Shown here one piece after another: positions 1-8,017 of a DNA stretch of 64,000 nt. The notes beneath the pieces are model-generated. The model was not told the origin of the DNA. It worked only from the letters and a program-made list of their open reading frames with translations, and searched no databases. Source of the stretch: Actinoplanes italicus (GTDB lineage: Bacteria > Actinomycetota > Actinomycetes > Mycobacteriales > Micromonosporaceae); contig NZ_PVMZ01000035.1 in assembly GCF_003001815.1 (NCBI RefSeq), positions 17,220 through 81,219 on the forward strand, written 5' to 3'. A program made the position numbers and the translations under genes. Positions within the stretch are counted from its first letter, which is position 1. Each line of letters begins with the position of its first letter.

Positions 1-1
1 C

Positions 2-259
2 ACCCTCGACGAGGTCGCCGACCTGCTCGCCACCGGCGGACACCGGCACGGACGTCCCGACGCCGGCCTGCAGGAGCGGGCGAAGACCAAGCTCATCGAG
101 GTGGAGGCGAAGATCGCCGACCTGCAGGTGATCGCCTCGACGTTGCGCGCCGCCGTGGCCGCCGGCTGCGATGACCTGGTCACCTGCGCCGGCCAGCAAT
201 GCTGTCCCATCCCGTTCGCCACCATCGCGGTAGGAGCACCCGATGCCGATCCTCGCTGA
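2..259 (+). CDS. MerR-family heavy-metal regulator, C-terminal part (5' end outside window)
   Basis: The reading frame is open from the window edge and ends at TGA 257-259, giving about 85 C-terminal residues. They contain a helical stretch of the kind that forms the MerR dimerisation coiled coil, then a Cys-rich end with the order C-DDLVTC-...-QCCPIPF. Such a Cys cluster is typical of MerR regulators that sense mercury or other soft metals. The N-terminal winged-helix domain is not in the window, so the metal cannot be assigned. The stop overlaps the start of the next gene (243), which suggests co-transcription with the small membrane protein and possibly the YnfA protein. Confidence 0.75.
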   Translation, partial: TLDEVADLLATGGHRHGRPDAGLQERAKTKLIEVEAKIADLQVIASTLRAAVAAGCDDLVTCAGQQCCPIPFATIAVGAPDADPR

Positions 260-509
260 CCGTGTTCGCCGCCTGCTGCCGTCGGGGCTGACCAGCCTGG
301 CCGGCATCGCCTGCGCTGCGTGCTGCATCATCCCGCTGCTGCTCGGCGCCGGGGTGTTGTCCGGTGTCGGCTGGGTCGCCGCCGGTTCCTGGATGCCCGG
401 AATCACCGTCGTGCTGGCGGCGACCGCAGCCGGCACCTGGTGGTGGATGTCGCGACGCCGGCATCGCACCGGATGCGCCGGCGCCGACTGCGCCTGCGGC
501 ACCCGGTGA
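243..509 (+). CDS. Small MerT/MerF-like membrane protein
   Basis: An 88-residue protein with two to three hydrophobic segments (about residues 18-40 and 45-70). The first segment carries a vicinal Cys pair in the context CAACCIIPLLLGAG, like the paired cysteines in the first transmembrane helix of MerT/MerF mercury transporters. The C-terminus has three more cysteines (CAGADCACG). It starts inside the end of the MerR gene, so the two are probably translationally coupled. A role in mercury or other soft-metal transport is inferred; no merA is visible in the window. Family membership is suggested by the Cys pattern only. Confidence 0.6.
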   Translation: MPILADRVRRLLPSGLTSLAGIACAACCIIPLLLGAGVLSGVGWVAAGSWMPGITVVLAATAAGTWWWMSRRRHRTGCAGADCACGTR

Positions 510-555
510 CCTCGGTAACCACACCTGTAGAGCACCGGCCGGTAGGTTGCCGGGC

Positions 556-891
556 ATGATCGTCCGTTCGCTGCTGCTGTTCCTGCTCGCCGCGTTCGCG
601 GAGATCGGCGGCGCGTGGCTGATCTGGCAGGGCTGGCGCGAGAATCGTGGCCTGTGGTGGATTGCCGCCGGTGTCATCGCCCTGGGCGCCTACGGGTTCG
701 TCGCCACCCTGCAACCCGACGCGAACTTCGGCCGGATCCTCGCCGCCTACGGTGGGATCTTCGTCGCCGGATCTCTGGCTTGGGGCATGGTGGTCGACAA
801 GTTCCGCCCCGACCGGTGGGACCTCATCGGCGCCGCGATCTGCCTCATCGGCGTCGCCGTGATCATGTATGCGCCCCGGGAAGTTTCCTGA
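556..891 (+). CDS. YnfA family (UPF0060) small membrane protein
   Basis: A 111-residue protein with four hydrophobic helices. The pattern FAEIGGAWLIWQG, then GAYGFVATLQPD and FGRILAAYGG, is the characteristic YnfA/UPF0060 sequence, and the length matches the family (about 105-110). YnfA proteins belong to the small-multidrug-resistance-like fold and are frequent next to mercury or arsenic genes in actinobacteria; their substrate is not settled. Start chosen at ATG 556 because the family motif begins right after it; the frame is open further upstream without coding character. Confidence 0.88.
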   Translation: MIVRSLLLFLLAAFAEIGGAWLIWQGWRENRGLWWIAAGVIALGAYGFVATLQPDANFGRILAAYGGIFVAGSLAWGMVVDKFRPDRWDLIGAAICLIGVAVIMYAPREVS

Positions 892-1380
892 GCAGGTCTT
901 GATCCGCCATGGTGAGATCCATCCTCAATCAGGCCTGTCGACGGCTCGGCATTCCTTGGCCGGGCGGTGGGAGTATCGGCTGGTCTGGAGGGAGCCGCGG
1001 CGATGCTGCGGATGCCGAAGGTCGGGGGAGTCGCGGTGATCCGCCGGGACTCTCGGGTGGGTGAATGAGGCCGGAGGCTCGCGTTTCGGTACGGCGTCAG
1101 CCGCACAACACTCAACGCGGGCGACGGCAGACCTGCCCACCGTCGCAGCTCCCCGTCAACGAACGCCTCGGCTGGCCGTGACGATTCTCCGACGTTCCAA
1201 TCCGTCGCCCCTTGTGATGCCGCATGCGAACGGCCCCGCGCGGTGGCCGCCGAACATACCCGGCCAGTGACATCCCCGGCAGCCGGCGACGATGACCGGA
1301 TGCGGCCGGCCGGGGACAGGCCAGGGCGTCGGTGAAGACGTTCCGGCGGTGTGACATCGGCGGCCATCACCACCCTTGCC
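892..1380. other. Intergenic stretch without a recognised gene
   Basis: About 490 bases between the YnfA gene and the copper-ATPase operator. Short frames exist on both strands but none has family-like sequence or a clear ribosome-binding site. No repeat or RNA was recognised. Confidence 0.5.
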
Positions 1381-1400
1381 ATATACCCCCTAGGGGTATA
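1381..1400. promoter_or_regulatory. CsoR-type operator
   Basis: Near-perfect palindrome TATACCCCCTAGGGGTATA immediately upstream of the P-ATPase gene. It matches the known CsoR operator form (an A/T flank, a C-run and a G-run around a central TA). Copper-dependent release of CsoR here would derepress the ATPase. The function is inferred from the match and from two csoR genes in the window. Confidence 0.8.
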
Positions 1401-1426
1401 CTTTTCGGGTATTGGAGGTGGTCGAC

Positions 1427-3610
1427 ATGCCGACCCACGACGAGTACGACAACACCCATCCTCACGGCCACGAGCGCCACCCGGTCGCCGTCGCCCCCGA
1501 CCACGCCGGCTCACACGACAACGTCCATCAGGCCACCGCCGGCCACGACCACCACGCCCGCGGACCCAGCGCCGGACCTCATGACGGCCATGAGCACGAA
1601 GGCCACGACAAGCACGCCGGCCACGACCCGGAGGTCTTCCGCCGCAAGTTCTGGCTCAGCCTCGCACTGACGGTCCCGATCGTCGTGACCAGCCACATGA
1701 TCATGGACTGGTTCGGCTACACCCTCGACTTCCCCGGCATGTCCTGGATCGGCCCCGTCCTCGGCACCGCGGTGTTCCTCTACGGCGGCTGGCCGTTCCT
1801 GGCCGGCGCGGTCAGCGAGATCCGGGACCGGGCGCCCGGCATGATGCTGCTGATCTCGATGGCGATCACGGTCGCGTACACGGCGTCGCTGGCCACCAGC
1901 CTCGGCCTGTTCGACCTGGACTTCTGGTGGGAACTGGCGGCGCTGGTGACCATCATGCTGCTCGGGCACTGGCAGGAGATGAAAGCGATCGGCCAAGCCC
2001 AAGGCGCGCTGGCGGCGCTGGCCGCGTTGCTGCCCGACGACGCCGAACGCCTCATAAGCACCGGCGGTGTCGAGCGGGTACCGGTCGCCGACCTGACCGT
2101 CGGGGACACCGTGCTGGTGCGTTCCGGCGCCCGGGTGCCGGCGGACGGCCGGATCGTCGACGGCGCGGCCGAACTCGACGAGTCGATGATCACCGGAGAG
2201 TCGAGGCCGGTGCCGCGCGGCGCAGGCGACCGGGTGGTCGCCGGGACGGTCGCGACCGACTCGGCGATCCGCGTCGAGGTCGAGGCAGTGGGGGAGAACA
2301 CCGCTCTGGCGGGTATCGGCCGGCTGGTCGCGCAGGCCCAGGCCGCCGGTGGCCGGGCGCAGGTGCTGGCCGACCGGTTCGCGGCGATGCTGTTCTACAT
2401 CGCCTCCGCGGCCGCGGTGGTGACCTTCCTGGCGTGGTGGCTGCTCGGCGATCTGGACCAGGCAGTGGTCCGGACGGTGACGGTGCTGGTGATCGCGTGC
2501 CCGCACGCGCTCGGCCTGGCGATCCCGCTGGTCATCGCACTGTCGACGGCGTTGTCGGCCAAGGCCGGCATCCTGGTCAAGGACCGGCTGGCCCTGGAGC
2601 GGATGCGCACCGTCGACACGGTGCTGTTCGACAAGACCGGCACCCTGACCAAGGGCGTGCACACCGTCACCGGCATCGCCGCCACCGACGGGTTCACCGA
2701 CGACGAGGTGCTGCGTATCGCCGGCGCGGTCGAGGCCGACAGCGAACACCCGCTCGCCCGGGCACTGACCGCGGTCGCCCACGAACGAGGCCTGCACACC
2801 GACGCGACCGGGTTCCGGTCGCTGACCGGCCGCGGCGTCCAGGCGGTCGTCGACGCGCACACCTACGCCGTCGGCGGACCGGCCCTGCTGCGCGAACTCG
2901 GCGCCACCGTGCCCGCCGGCCTGCACGAGACGGCCGGGCAGTGGTCGGCGCGCGGCGCGGCGGTGCTGCACCTGCTGCGCCTGAGCGACAGCGGCACACC
3001 GGAGGTGATCGGCGCGTTCGCGTTGGAGGACGAGGTACGCCCGGAGGCCCGGCAGGCCATCGAGCAGCTGCGCCGCGCCGGCATCGGCAAGATCGTGATG
3101 ATCACCGGGGACGCCCGGCCGGTGGCCGAAGCCGTCGCCGCCGACCTCGGCTTCCGGGCCGGCGTCGACGAGGTGTTCGCCGAGGTGCTGCCGGCCGACA
3201 AGGACCGCACGGTCGCCGAACTGCAGGCCCGCGGCCTGCGGGTGGCGATGGTCGGTGACGGCGTCAACGACGCCCCGGCGCTGGCACGTGCCGACGTCGG
3301 CCTGGCGATCGGAGCGGGTACGGACGTGGCGATCGAGTCCGCGGGCGTCGTGCTGGCCTCCTCCGACCCGCGGGCGGTGACCGGCGTGATCCGGCTGTCG
3401 AAGGCCTCGTACCGCAAGATGGTCCAGAACCTGGCGTGGGCGGCTGGCTACAACATCGTCGCCATCCCGCTGGCCGCCGGGGTGCTGGCCTGGGCCGGGA
3501 TCACGTTGAGCCCGGCGATCGGCGCGGTGCTGATGAGCGCCTCGACGATCGTCGTCGCGGTGAACGCCCAACTGCTGCGCCGGGTGAACCTGGCCCCGCA
3601 ACAGCAGTGA
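1427..3610 (+). CDS. copB: CopB-type copper/silver P1B-ATPase with His-rich N-terminus
   Basis: A 727-residue heavy-metal-exporting P-type ATPase. The first 70 residues are rich in His, Gly and Asp (many HDH/HxHE motifs), taking the place of Cys-type HMA domains. The actuator motif TGES is near residue 256, the membrane metal-site motif is C-P-H at 358-360, the phosphorylation site DKTGT is near 402, SEHP marks the nucleotide domain and GDGVNDAP is the hinge. CPH plus a His-rich tail is characteristic of CopB-like (P1B-3) pumps rather than CopA. ATG 1427 has GGAGG six bases upstream; an upstream in-frame TTG (1412) would lie inside this ribosome-binding region. A CsoR-type palindrome precedes it. 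Confidence 0.9.
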   Translation: MPTHDEYDNTHPHGHERHPVAVAPDHAGSHDNVHQATAGHDHHARGPSAGPHDGHEHEGHDKHAGHDPEVFRRKFWLSLALTVPIVVTSHMIMDWFGYTLDFPGMSWIGPVLGTAVFLYGGWPFLAGAVSEIRDRAPGMMLLISMAITVAYTASLATSLGLFDLDFWWELAALVTIMLLGHWQEMKAIGQAQGALAALAALLPDDAERLISTGGVERVPVADLTVGDTVLVRSGARVPADGRIVDGAAELDESMITGESRPVPRGAGDRVVAGTVATDSAIRVEVEAVGENTALAGIGRLVAQAQAAGGRAQVLADRFAAMLFYIASAAAVVTFLAWWLLGDLDQAVVRTVTVLVIACPHALGLAIPLVIALSTALSAKAGILVKDRLALERMRTVDTVLFDKTGTLTKGVHTVTGIAATDGFTDDEVLRIAGAVEADSEHPLARALTAVAHERGLHTDATGFRSLTGRGVQAVVDAHTYAVGGPALLRELGATVPAGLHETAGQWSARGAAVLHLLRLSDSGTPEVIGAFALEDEVRPEARQAIEQLRRAGIGKIVMITGDARPVAEAVAADLGFRAGVDEVFAEVLPADKDRTVAELQARGLRVAMVGDGVNDAPALARADVGLAIGAGTDVAIESAGVVLASSDPRAVTGVIRLSKASYRKMVQNLAWAAGYNIVAIPLAAGVLAWAGITLSPAIGAVLMSASTIVVAVNAQLLRRVNLAPQQQ

Positions 3611-3750
3611 CCACCGGCCCGGCCGCACCGTGCCGGCGTGGGTGGCCCCGGCAGCGATACTGCCGGGGCACCCTTTGCCTACCCTCCCGCGCGGCAACCT
3701 GGAGGACTTCGCACCGCGACTGCTCCCAGCGACCGCGAAGCCCGGCGGGC

Positions 3751-4668
3751 ATGGATGCCGATCTGGCGACCGTCGGCTTGGTCGGAAGGTGGGTTGTCAG
3801 GGTGTCGGGTTCTCCAGCGGCGGTGTACCTGCTGAGCGCGGCTGCGGTGCTCGGCCTGGCGGTCGCAGCCGGCCCAGCCGATGTCGCCAGCATGCTCGAG
3901 TCAGTGGTACCGCCCGCCTCGGCGACGACGGCCGCGCGGCCGACGCCACCGGCCGGGAAGTCGTTCGTCACCGTGATCCGCCACGATGCCAGGCCCGCCT
4001 CAACCGGCGAACAGGACGGCGCCGCACCCGCGAACTCTGACAGGTTGCGCACAACCGCCGCGGCACCGTGTACGAGCGGGCGGTGGCAGCACGCCATCGA
4101 GGAGAACCTCGCCCGGCTCGGAACGTTCGGCGCGGTGAGCGTCGACGGCCGGCAGTCGCCGGCCGACTGCGCGGCCATCCGCGGCTTCCAGCAGCGGTTC
4201 GGTATCGAGCCCGCCGCTGGGCAGGCCGATGCGACGACCGCGGATGTCGCTCGCCGGATCACCGCGAGCTCCGCGCCGGAGAAGGTGCGGCGTTGTGACG
4301 CCGGGCCAGGGGTGACCGCCTGTGTCGATCTCACCTTGCAGACGGCGTGGGTGATGCGTGACGGCGCCGTCGTGGCCGGGCCGACGGTCGTGCGGACCGG
4401 TTTCGCCGGTCACGCCACCCCGGCCGGGGTCTTCCGGATCAACAAGCGTGCCGAGAAGGAGTGGTCGGACTCGTACGAGGTGTGGCTGCCGTACTGGCAG
4501 CGGTTCGTCGGCGGGATCGGCTTCCACGAGACGACCACGTACCTGCACGACGCCGCCCGCGGCTCGCACGGTTGCGTCAACCTGCTGCACCGCGACGCCG
4601 TGACCATGTGGGACCAACTGCAGATGGGTGCTCGCGTGCACGCCTTCGGACGCCGGCCCGGCACCTGA
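3751..4668 (+). CDS. Secreted L,D-transpeptidase with peptidoglycan-binding domain
   Basis: A 305-residue exported protein: an N-terminal hydrophobic segment (about residues 20-45), a low-complexity linker, a PG_binding_1-like region with FQQRFGIEPAAGQAD, then a YkuD catalytic domain. The signature ends in SHGCVNLL with the nucleophile Cys near residue 275 and the conserved His in GFHETTTYLHD. It probably makes 3-3 cross-links in the cell wall. The start is uncertain: ATG 3751 and GTG 3802 are in frame, the latter giving a more compact signal peptide. It is not obviously a metal gene although it sits among them. Confidence 0.82.
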   Translation: MDADLATVGLVGRWVVRVSGSPAAVYLLSAAAVLGLAVAAGPADVASMLESVVPPASATTAARPTPPAGKSFVTVIRHDARPASTGEQDGAAPANSDRLRTTAAAPCTSGRWQHAIEENLARLGTFGAVSVDGRQSPADCAAIRGFQQRFGIEPAAGQADATTADVARRITASSAPEKVRRCDAGPGVTACVDLTLQTAWVMRDGAVVAGPTVVRTGFAGHATPAGVFRINKRAEKEWSDSYEVWLPYWQRFVGGIGFHETTTYLHDAARGSHGCVNLLHRDAVTMWDQLQMGARVHAFGRRPGT

Positions 4669-4704
4669 GGGTGCCCACCCTGGGACCGGCCTGCCCGGCC
4701 ATGC

Positions 4705-5304
4705 TCACCGGAGCGGCAGTAGCCCGGCCCAGGTGACATCGAGCAGGCGCTCGCGGCTGTCAGCTTGCGGCAGCGCCGCTGCGGCGGCCAGCGCGTGCAG
4801 GCAGAAGGCGGCCAGTTCGGCCGGCGGCACATCGGTACGGACGGCACCCGCGTCGGCGGCACCGGCGATGACGGCGGTGACGAGTTCGTGCAGCCGTTGA
4901 TGGGCTGCCGGCATGTGCGAGGCGCGGTGCAGCGTCATCGCGACCTGCGCGGCCGCCGCGCCGCCGTGGCCACCGTGCCCGGCAGCCGCTGCGGTGCTGG
5001 ACAGCCGCAGATAGCTGTCCAGCACCATGCGCAGGCGTTCGCCGGGATCGCCGCACTCCGCGGCGACGGCGGTGAGCTGGTCGAGGTGGTCGGTGACCTG
5101 ACGCTCGTGCCAGGCGGACACGATGGTCTGCACGTCGGGGAAGTATTTGTACAGCGTGGCTCGGCCGATACCGACGTGCGCGGCGATCTGCGACATGGTG
5201 ACCGCCAGGCCGTGGTCGGCGATGAGCGCGGCGGTGGCGTCCAGGATGGCCGCGTGCACGGTGTGGCGGTGCTGTTCGACGGTCGCGTTCCACAACTTCG
5301 GCAC
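4705..5304 (-). CDS. TetR-family transcriptional regulator
   Basis: A 199-residue protein. Residues 15-60 form a typical TetR helix-turn-helix (ILDATAALIADHG, then MSQIAAHVGIGRATLYKYFP). The C-terminal ligand domain is not assignable. It is transcribed divergently from a small two-gene membrane-protein unit beginning at 5388. The gap between them has a short inverted repeat (ATACA-ctc-TGTAT, 5353-5365), so it likely represses itself and that unit. The inducer is unknown. Confidence 0.88.
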   Translation of the reverse strand: MPKLWNATVEQHRHTVHAAILDATAALIADHGLAVTMSQIAAHVGIGRATLYKYFPDVQTIVSAWHERQVTDHLDQLTAVAAECGDPGERLRMVLDSYLRLSSTAAAAGHGGHGGAAAAQVAMTLHRASHMPAAHQRLHELVTAVIAGAADAGAVRTDVPPAELAAFCLHALAAAAALPQADSRERLLDVTWAGLLPLR

Positions 5305-5352
5305 CCCTGCATCGTACGCATTGCCTGCGGTACGTCACTCTGCCTATGCTCA

Positions 5353-5365
5353 ATACACTCTGTAT
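5353..5365. promoter_or_regulatory. Candidate TetR operator
   Basis: Inverted repeat ATACA-CTC-TGTAT in the divergent promoter region between the TetR gene and the membrane-protein pair. It is the only clear dyad there. Assignment to this TetR is inference. Confidence 0.4.
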
Positions 5366-5387
5366 CGTAAAACTGGAAGGTGTGGCG

Positions 5388-5564
5388 ATGACACGTCGAG
5401 AGCCGGTACCCGAGGAAGGCATGCCGCGCTGGGTGAAGATCTTCCTCGCCGGCGGAGCACTGCTGCTGGCGCTGATCGTGGTCGCGGTGCTGACCGGTCA
5501 CGGGCCCGGACGTCACCTGGGCCACGGGGCGGTCCCGGCCGCTGTCAGCGGCGGCCACGGGTGA
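5388..5564 (+). CDS. Small single-pass membrane protein
   Basis: A 58-residue protein with a charged N-terminus, one hydrophobic helix (about residues 17-40) and a short Gly/His-rich tail (GHGPGRHLGHGAV). No family is recognised. ATG 5388 follows GGAAGG; an in-frame ATG at 5346 lies in the promoter/operator area and is less likely. Its stop overlaps the next gene's start by four bases, so the pair is co-translated. The His-rich tail and location suggest a metal link, which is only an inference. Confidence 0.65.
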   Translation: MTRREPVPEEGMPRWVKIFLAGGALLLALIVVAVLTGHGPGRHLGHGAVPAAVSGGHG

Positions 5565-6076
5565 CGCTGCCCGCAGGGCTGCGCCGGGCAGGCCTGGTCC
5601 TGCACATCGCCGCGTCCGTCGGATGGCTCGGTGCCGTCGCCGCCTCGCTCGCGATGGCCGGCCTGGCCGTCACCGCCGACGACCCGCGTATGGCCAACGC
5701 CGTCTACCTGCTCCTGGATCCGCTCGGCTGGTACGTGCTGGTCCCGTTCGGGATTGCGAGCCTGGTCACCGGGGTGACGCAGTCGCTGATCACCGTCTGG
5801 GGTCTCGTCCGGCACTACTGGGTGGTCATCAAACTCGTGCTCACCGCGCTCGCCGTCGCGGTGTTGCTGTTGTACACCAGCACGCTCGGCGCCCTCGCCG
5901 CTGCGGCGACCGCTGCGGCGCACGGTGGGCCCCCGGTTACCGCCACCGCGTCGCCGCTGGTGCACGCCGCCGGGGCGGCGATCCTGCTACTGGTCGCGTT
6001 GGCGCTGTCGGTGTACAAGCCCCGCGGGCTCACCCCGATCGGACACCGCCGTCGTCGTCCTGCCGCGACCGGCTGA
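5561..6076 (+). CDS. DUF2269-like integral membrane protein
   Basis: A 171-residue protein with four predicted membrane helices. The stretches LVLHIAASVGWLGAVAASL, YVLVPFGIASLVTGV and HYWVVIKLVLTALAVAVLLLYT resemble DUF2269-type actinobacterial membrane proteins with His residues at helix edges. GTG 5561 overlaps the previous stop by four bases (GTGA). Function unknown. It probably forms an operon with the 58-residue protein under the divergent TetR regulator. Confidence 0.75.
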   Translation: MTLPAGLRRAGLVLHIAASVGWLGAVAASLAMAGLAVTADDPRMANAVYLLLDPLGWYVLVPFGIASLVTGVTQSLITVWGLVRHYWVVIKLVLTALAVAVLLLYTSTLGALAAAATAAAHGGPPVTATASPLVHAAGAAILLLVALALSVYKPRGLTPIGHRRRRPAATG

Positions 6077-6134
6077 AGGGGCTTGGTGCGGTCGTCGTCG
6101 AAGGCGGTCACGGGCACGCGCTACCGTGGACGCC

Positions 6135-6569
6135 GTGACGAGGACAGCAGCGATGACGGTGGGCCGTGCGGCCCGCCTCGCGCTGCTGCTGGCGACCGCT
6201 CTCGGGCTGGCGCTCATGCACACCCTCGGCCACACCGGCGTCCGCGCCGACCTCCACCCGGCGGCGACCGGCATGGACACGACCGCGGTGGGCCCTGCAG
6301 GGATGCTGACGGCGGTGGTCACCGCGGCGCAGCCGTGCCCGGACGGGCATTGCGACGGCCACGGGGGGCACGGTTCCGGCGCCTGGAGCGCCTGCCTGGC
6401 GATCCTGACCGGCCTTGCCGTCGTGGTGATGCTGTACTGGCTGCTGACCCTGGTCCAGGGTCGCCGTCTGCTTCCGGTGCCCGCGGTCCTGCGGGCGCTG
6501 TCCCCGCGAGCGCCGCCGGATCGCGCCACCGGACTCACGCTCGCATCGGCAGCGGTACTGCGCATATAG
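6135..6569 (+). CDS. Small His/Cys-containing membrane protein (DUF6153-like)
   Basis: A 144-residue protein (138 if the ATG at 6153 is used). It has an N-terminal hydrophobic segment ending in ALMHTLGHTG, a central metal-ligand-rich stretch (CPDGHCDGHGGHG), a second hydrophobic helix and an Ala-rich end closing with ASAAVLRI. DUF6153-type proteins in actinobacteria share the MHxLGH motif and this size; the assignment is from memory of the pattern. Its ending resembles two other small His-rich proteins in the window (7495 and 20957). A metal-related envelope role is inferred from composition and neighbours. Confidence 0.6.
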   Translation: MTRTAAMTVGRAARLALLLATALGLALMHTLGHTGVRADLHPAATGMDTTAVGPAGMLTAVVTAAQPCPDGHCDGHGGHGSGAWSACLAILTGLAVVVMLYWLLTLVQGRRLLPVPAVLRALSPRAPPDRATGLTLASAAVLRI

Positions 6570-6655
6570 CAACGCCACCTCGACGTCGACCCGTCTGCGG
6601 TCGTGTCGAGGCGTTCGCGCGTACCCGAAAATCTGCCGAAAGGTTACGACCCGCA

Positions 6656-7306
6656 ATGATGCGTACTTCCCAGCTGCCCACCACCGTGCTGCGCCGCGGC
6701 CTGCTCGCCGGTGCCGCCGTCACCGCCACCCTCGTGCTGTCGGCCTGCGGTGGCAGCGACCACTCGTCGTCCGGCACCGGCATGAACCACGGCGCGACCA
6801 CGGCCGCGTCGCCGGCCGCGTCGGCGGTCGGCACGTTCAACGACGCCGATGTGACCTTCGCCCAGGCGATGATTCCGCACCACCAGCAGGCGGTGCAGAT
6901 GGCCGACATGGCCGACGGCCGGGCCGCCGACGCCGAGGTCAAGCAACTTGCCGGCAAGATCCAGGCCGCGCAGCAGCCGGAGATCGACACGATGACCGGC
7001 TGGCTGACCGCCTGGGGCAAGCCCGCCCCGGAGCCGCACATGAGCATGGGCTCCGGCACGGGCCACGGCTCGATGCCCGGCATGATGACCGACGCCGACA
7101 TGGCCAAGCTCATGGACGCCAAGGGCGCCGCGTTCGACAAGCAGTTCCTGACCATGATGATCGCTCACCACGAGGGCGCCATCGAGATGGCCCAGACCGA
7201 GGTGGCGCAGGGCTCCAACCCCGAGGCCAAGACTCTCGCGCAGAAGATCATCACCGATCAGCAGGCCGAGATCACCACGATGAAGACCATCCTCGAACGC
7301 CTCTGA
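6656..7306 (+). CDS. DUF305 copper-associated lipoprotein
   Basis: A 216-residue secreted lipoprotein: signal peptide with lipobox ending LVLSAC (Cys31), a Ser/Thr-rich linker, then a DUF305 ferritin-like helical domain. The two diagnostic motifs are MIPHHQQAVQMADM (about 73-86) and MIAHHEGAIEMAQ (about 161-173), with a Met/His-rich loop (MSMGSGTGHGSMPGMM) between them. DUF305 proteins are commonly found with copper genes; the Met and His residues could bind Cu(I). Two consecutive ATG codons begin the frame. A strong hairpin follows at 7321-7351. Confidence 0.9.
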   Translation: MMRTSQLPTTVLRRGLLAGAAVTATLVLSACGGSDHSSSGTGMNHGATTAASPAASAVGTFNDADVTFAQAMIPHHQQAVQMADMADGRAADAEVKQLAGKIQAAQQPEIDTMTGWLTAWGKPAPEPHMSMGSGTGHGSMPGMMTDADMAKLMDAKGAAFDKQFLTMMIAHHEGAIEMAQTEVAQGSNPEAKTLAQKIITDQQAEITTMKTILERL

Positions 7307-7320
7307 TCCCGTCGATCCGC

Positions 7321-7351
7321 GGGCGGCCAGGCGTGACGCGCCTGGCCGCCC
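7321..7351 (+). terminator. Hairpin terminator after DUF305 gene
   Basis: Perfect 13-bp stem (GGGCGGCCAGGCG with its complement) and a 5-base loop, 15 bases after the stop codon. No U-run follows, as is usual in high-GC actinobacteria. Confidence 0.75.
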
Positions 7352-7494
7352 CGGCCCGCCCTGCCCGTATGCGTTCAGGTGTCGCACAGGGTGTGCGGGA
7401 GGCGGTGTGGCAACTCCGCGAAACCCGGCGGAACTAATCGGGTCTTTGGTACTTTTGCCGCTTGGCTTCGTTGGAACGCCGAGCGGGAAGGGCC

Positions 7495-7863
7495 ATGCTC
7501 CAGCTGATCGTGCGGATGACCACCATGGCGCTGCTACTGATCTGCGGCGCCCTGGCCCATCACGTCCCCCAGCACGCGCACCATGGCCATCCCACCGTCG
7601 CAGCGGGCCCGCAGACGGCGACCCCGCCATCCGGTGATGCCTGCACGGCAGCAGCAGCCGACCAAGCACATCTCGCGCATCCCTGCACTCCGGTAGCGCT
7701 GCTGCCGCAGCCGCAGATCGACGATGTCGATCTGCCGCTGGTCCCGGCCCCGCCCCCTACCGACGACGCCCTCACCGCTGCCGCCGCTGCGGCTGACGCG
7801 GCCCACCCGCCCGGTAGACACCATCACACCGTGCTGGCACTGACGAGCGTGTATCGAAGCTGA
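7495..7863 (+). CDS. Small exported His-rich protein, unknown
   Basis: A 122-residue protein with an N-terminal hydrophobic segment (LIVRMTTMALLLICGALAH), then a His-rich stretch (HHVPQHAHHGH), two Cys residues, a Pro/Ala-rich linker with acidic residues, a second His cluster (GRHHH) and the ending LALTSVYRS. ATG 7495 has GGAAGGG just upstream; the upstream in-frame TTG is less likely. No family recognised. The architecture (one membrane segment, His clusters, short conserved-looking end) parallels the proteins at 6135 and 20957, so it may be a periplasmic metal binder. Confidence 0.55.
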   Translation: MLQLIVRMTTMALLLICGALAHHVPQHAHHGHPTVAAGPQTATPPSGDACTAAAADQAHLAHPCTPVALLPQPQIDDVDLPLVPAPPPTDDALTAAAAAADAAHPPGRHHHTVLALTSVYRS

Positions 7864-8017
7864 CAGGTCCCGCACGCCGCCGCCTCGAAACGCGCCTGTT
7901 GGCTGATCGGGCCGGTAGCGGCGACGTGCCTCCGTGACCTCTGCTCACCTCCGCACCTGACGTCTGCTCGCCGTGGACGCCGGGCGGCGGACCACGTCTG
8001 CGAAAGCGGCTACGCAC

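Noticed and set aside
1511..3697. Long open frame on the minus strand opposite copB
   Set aside because: It mirrors the GC-rich codon pattern of the true gene, has no family motifs, and the plus-strand frame carries all P-ATPase motifs.
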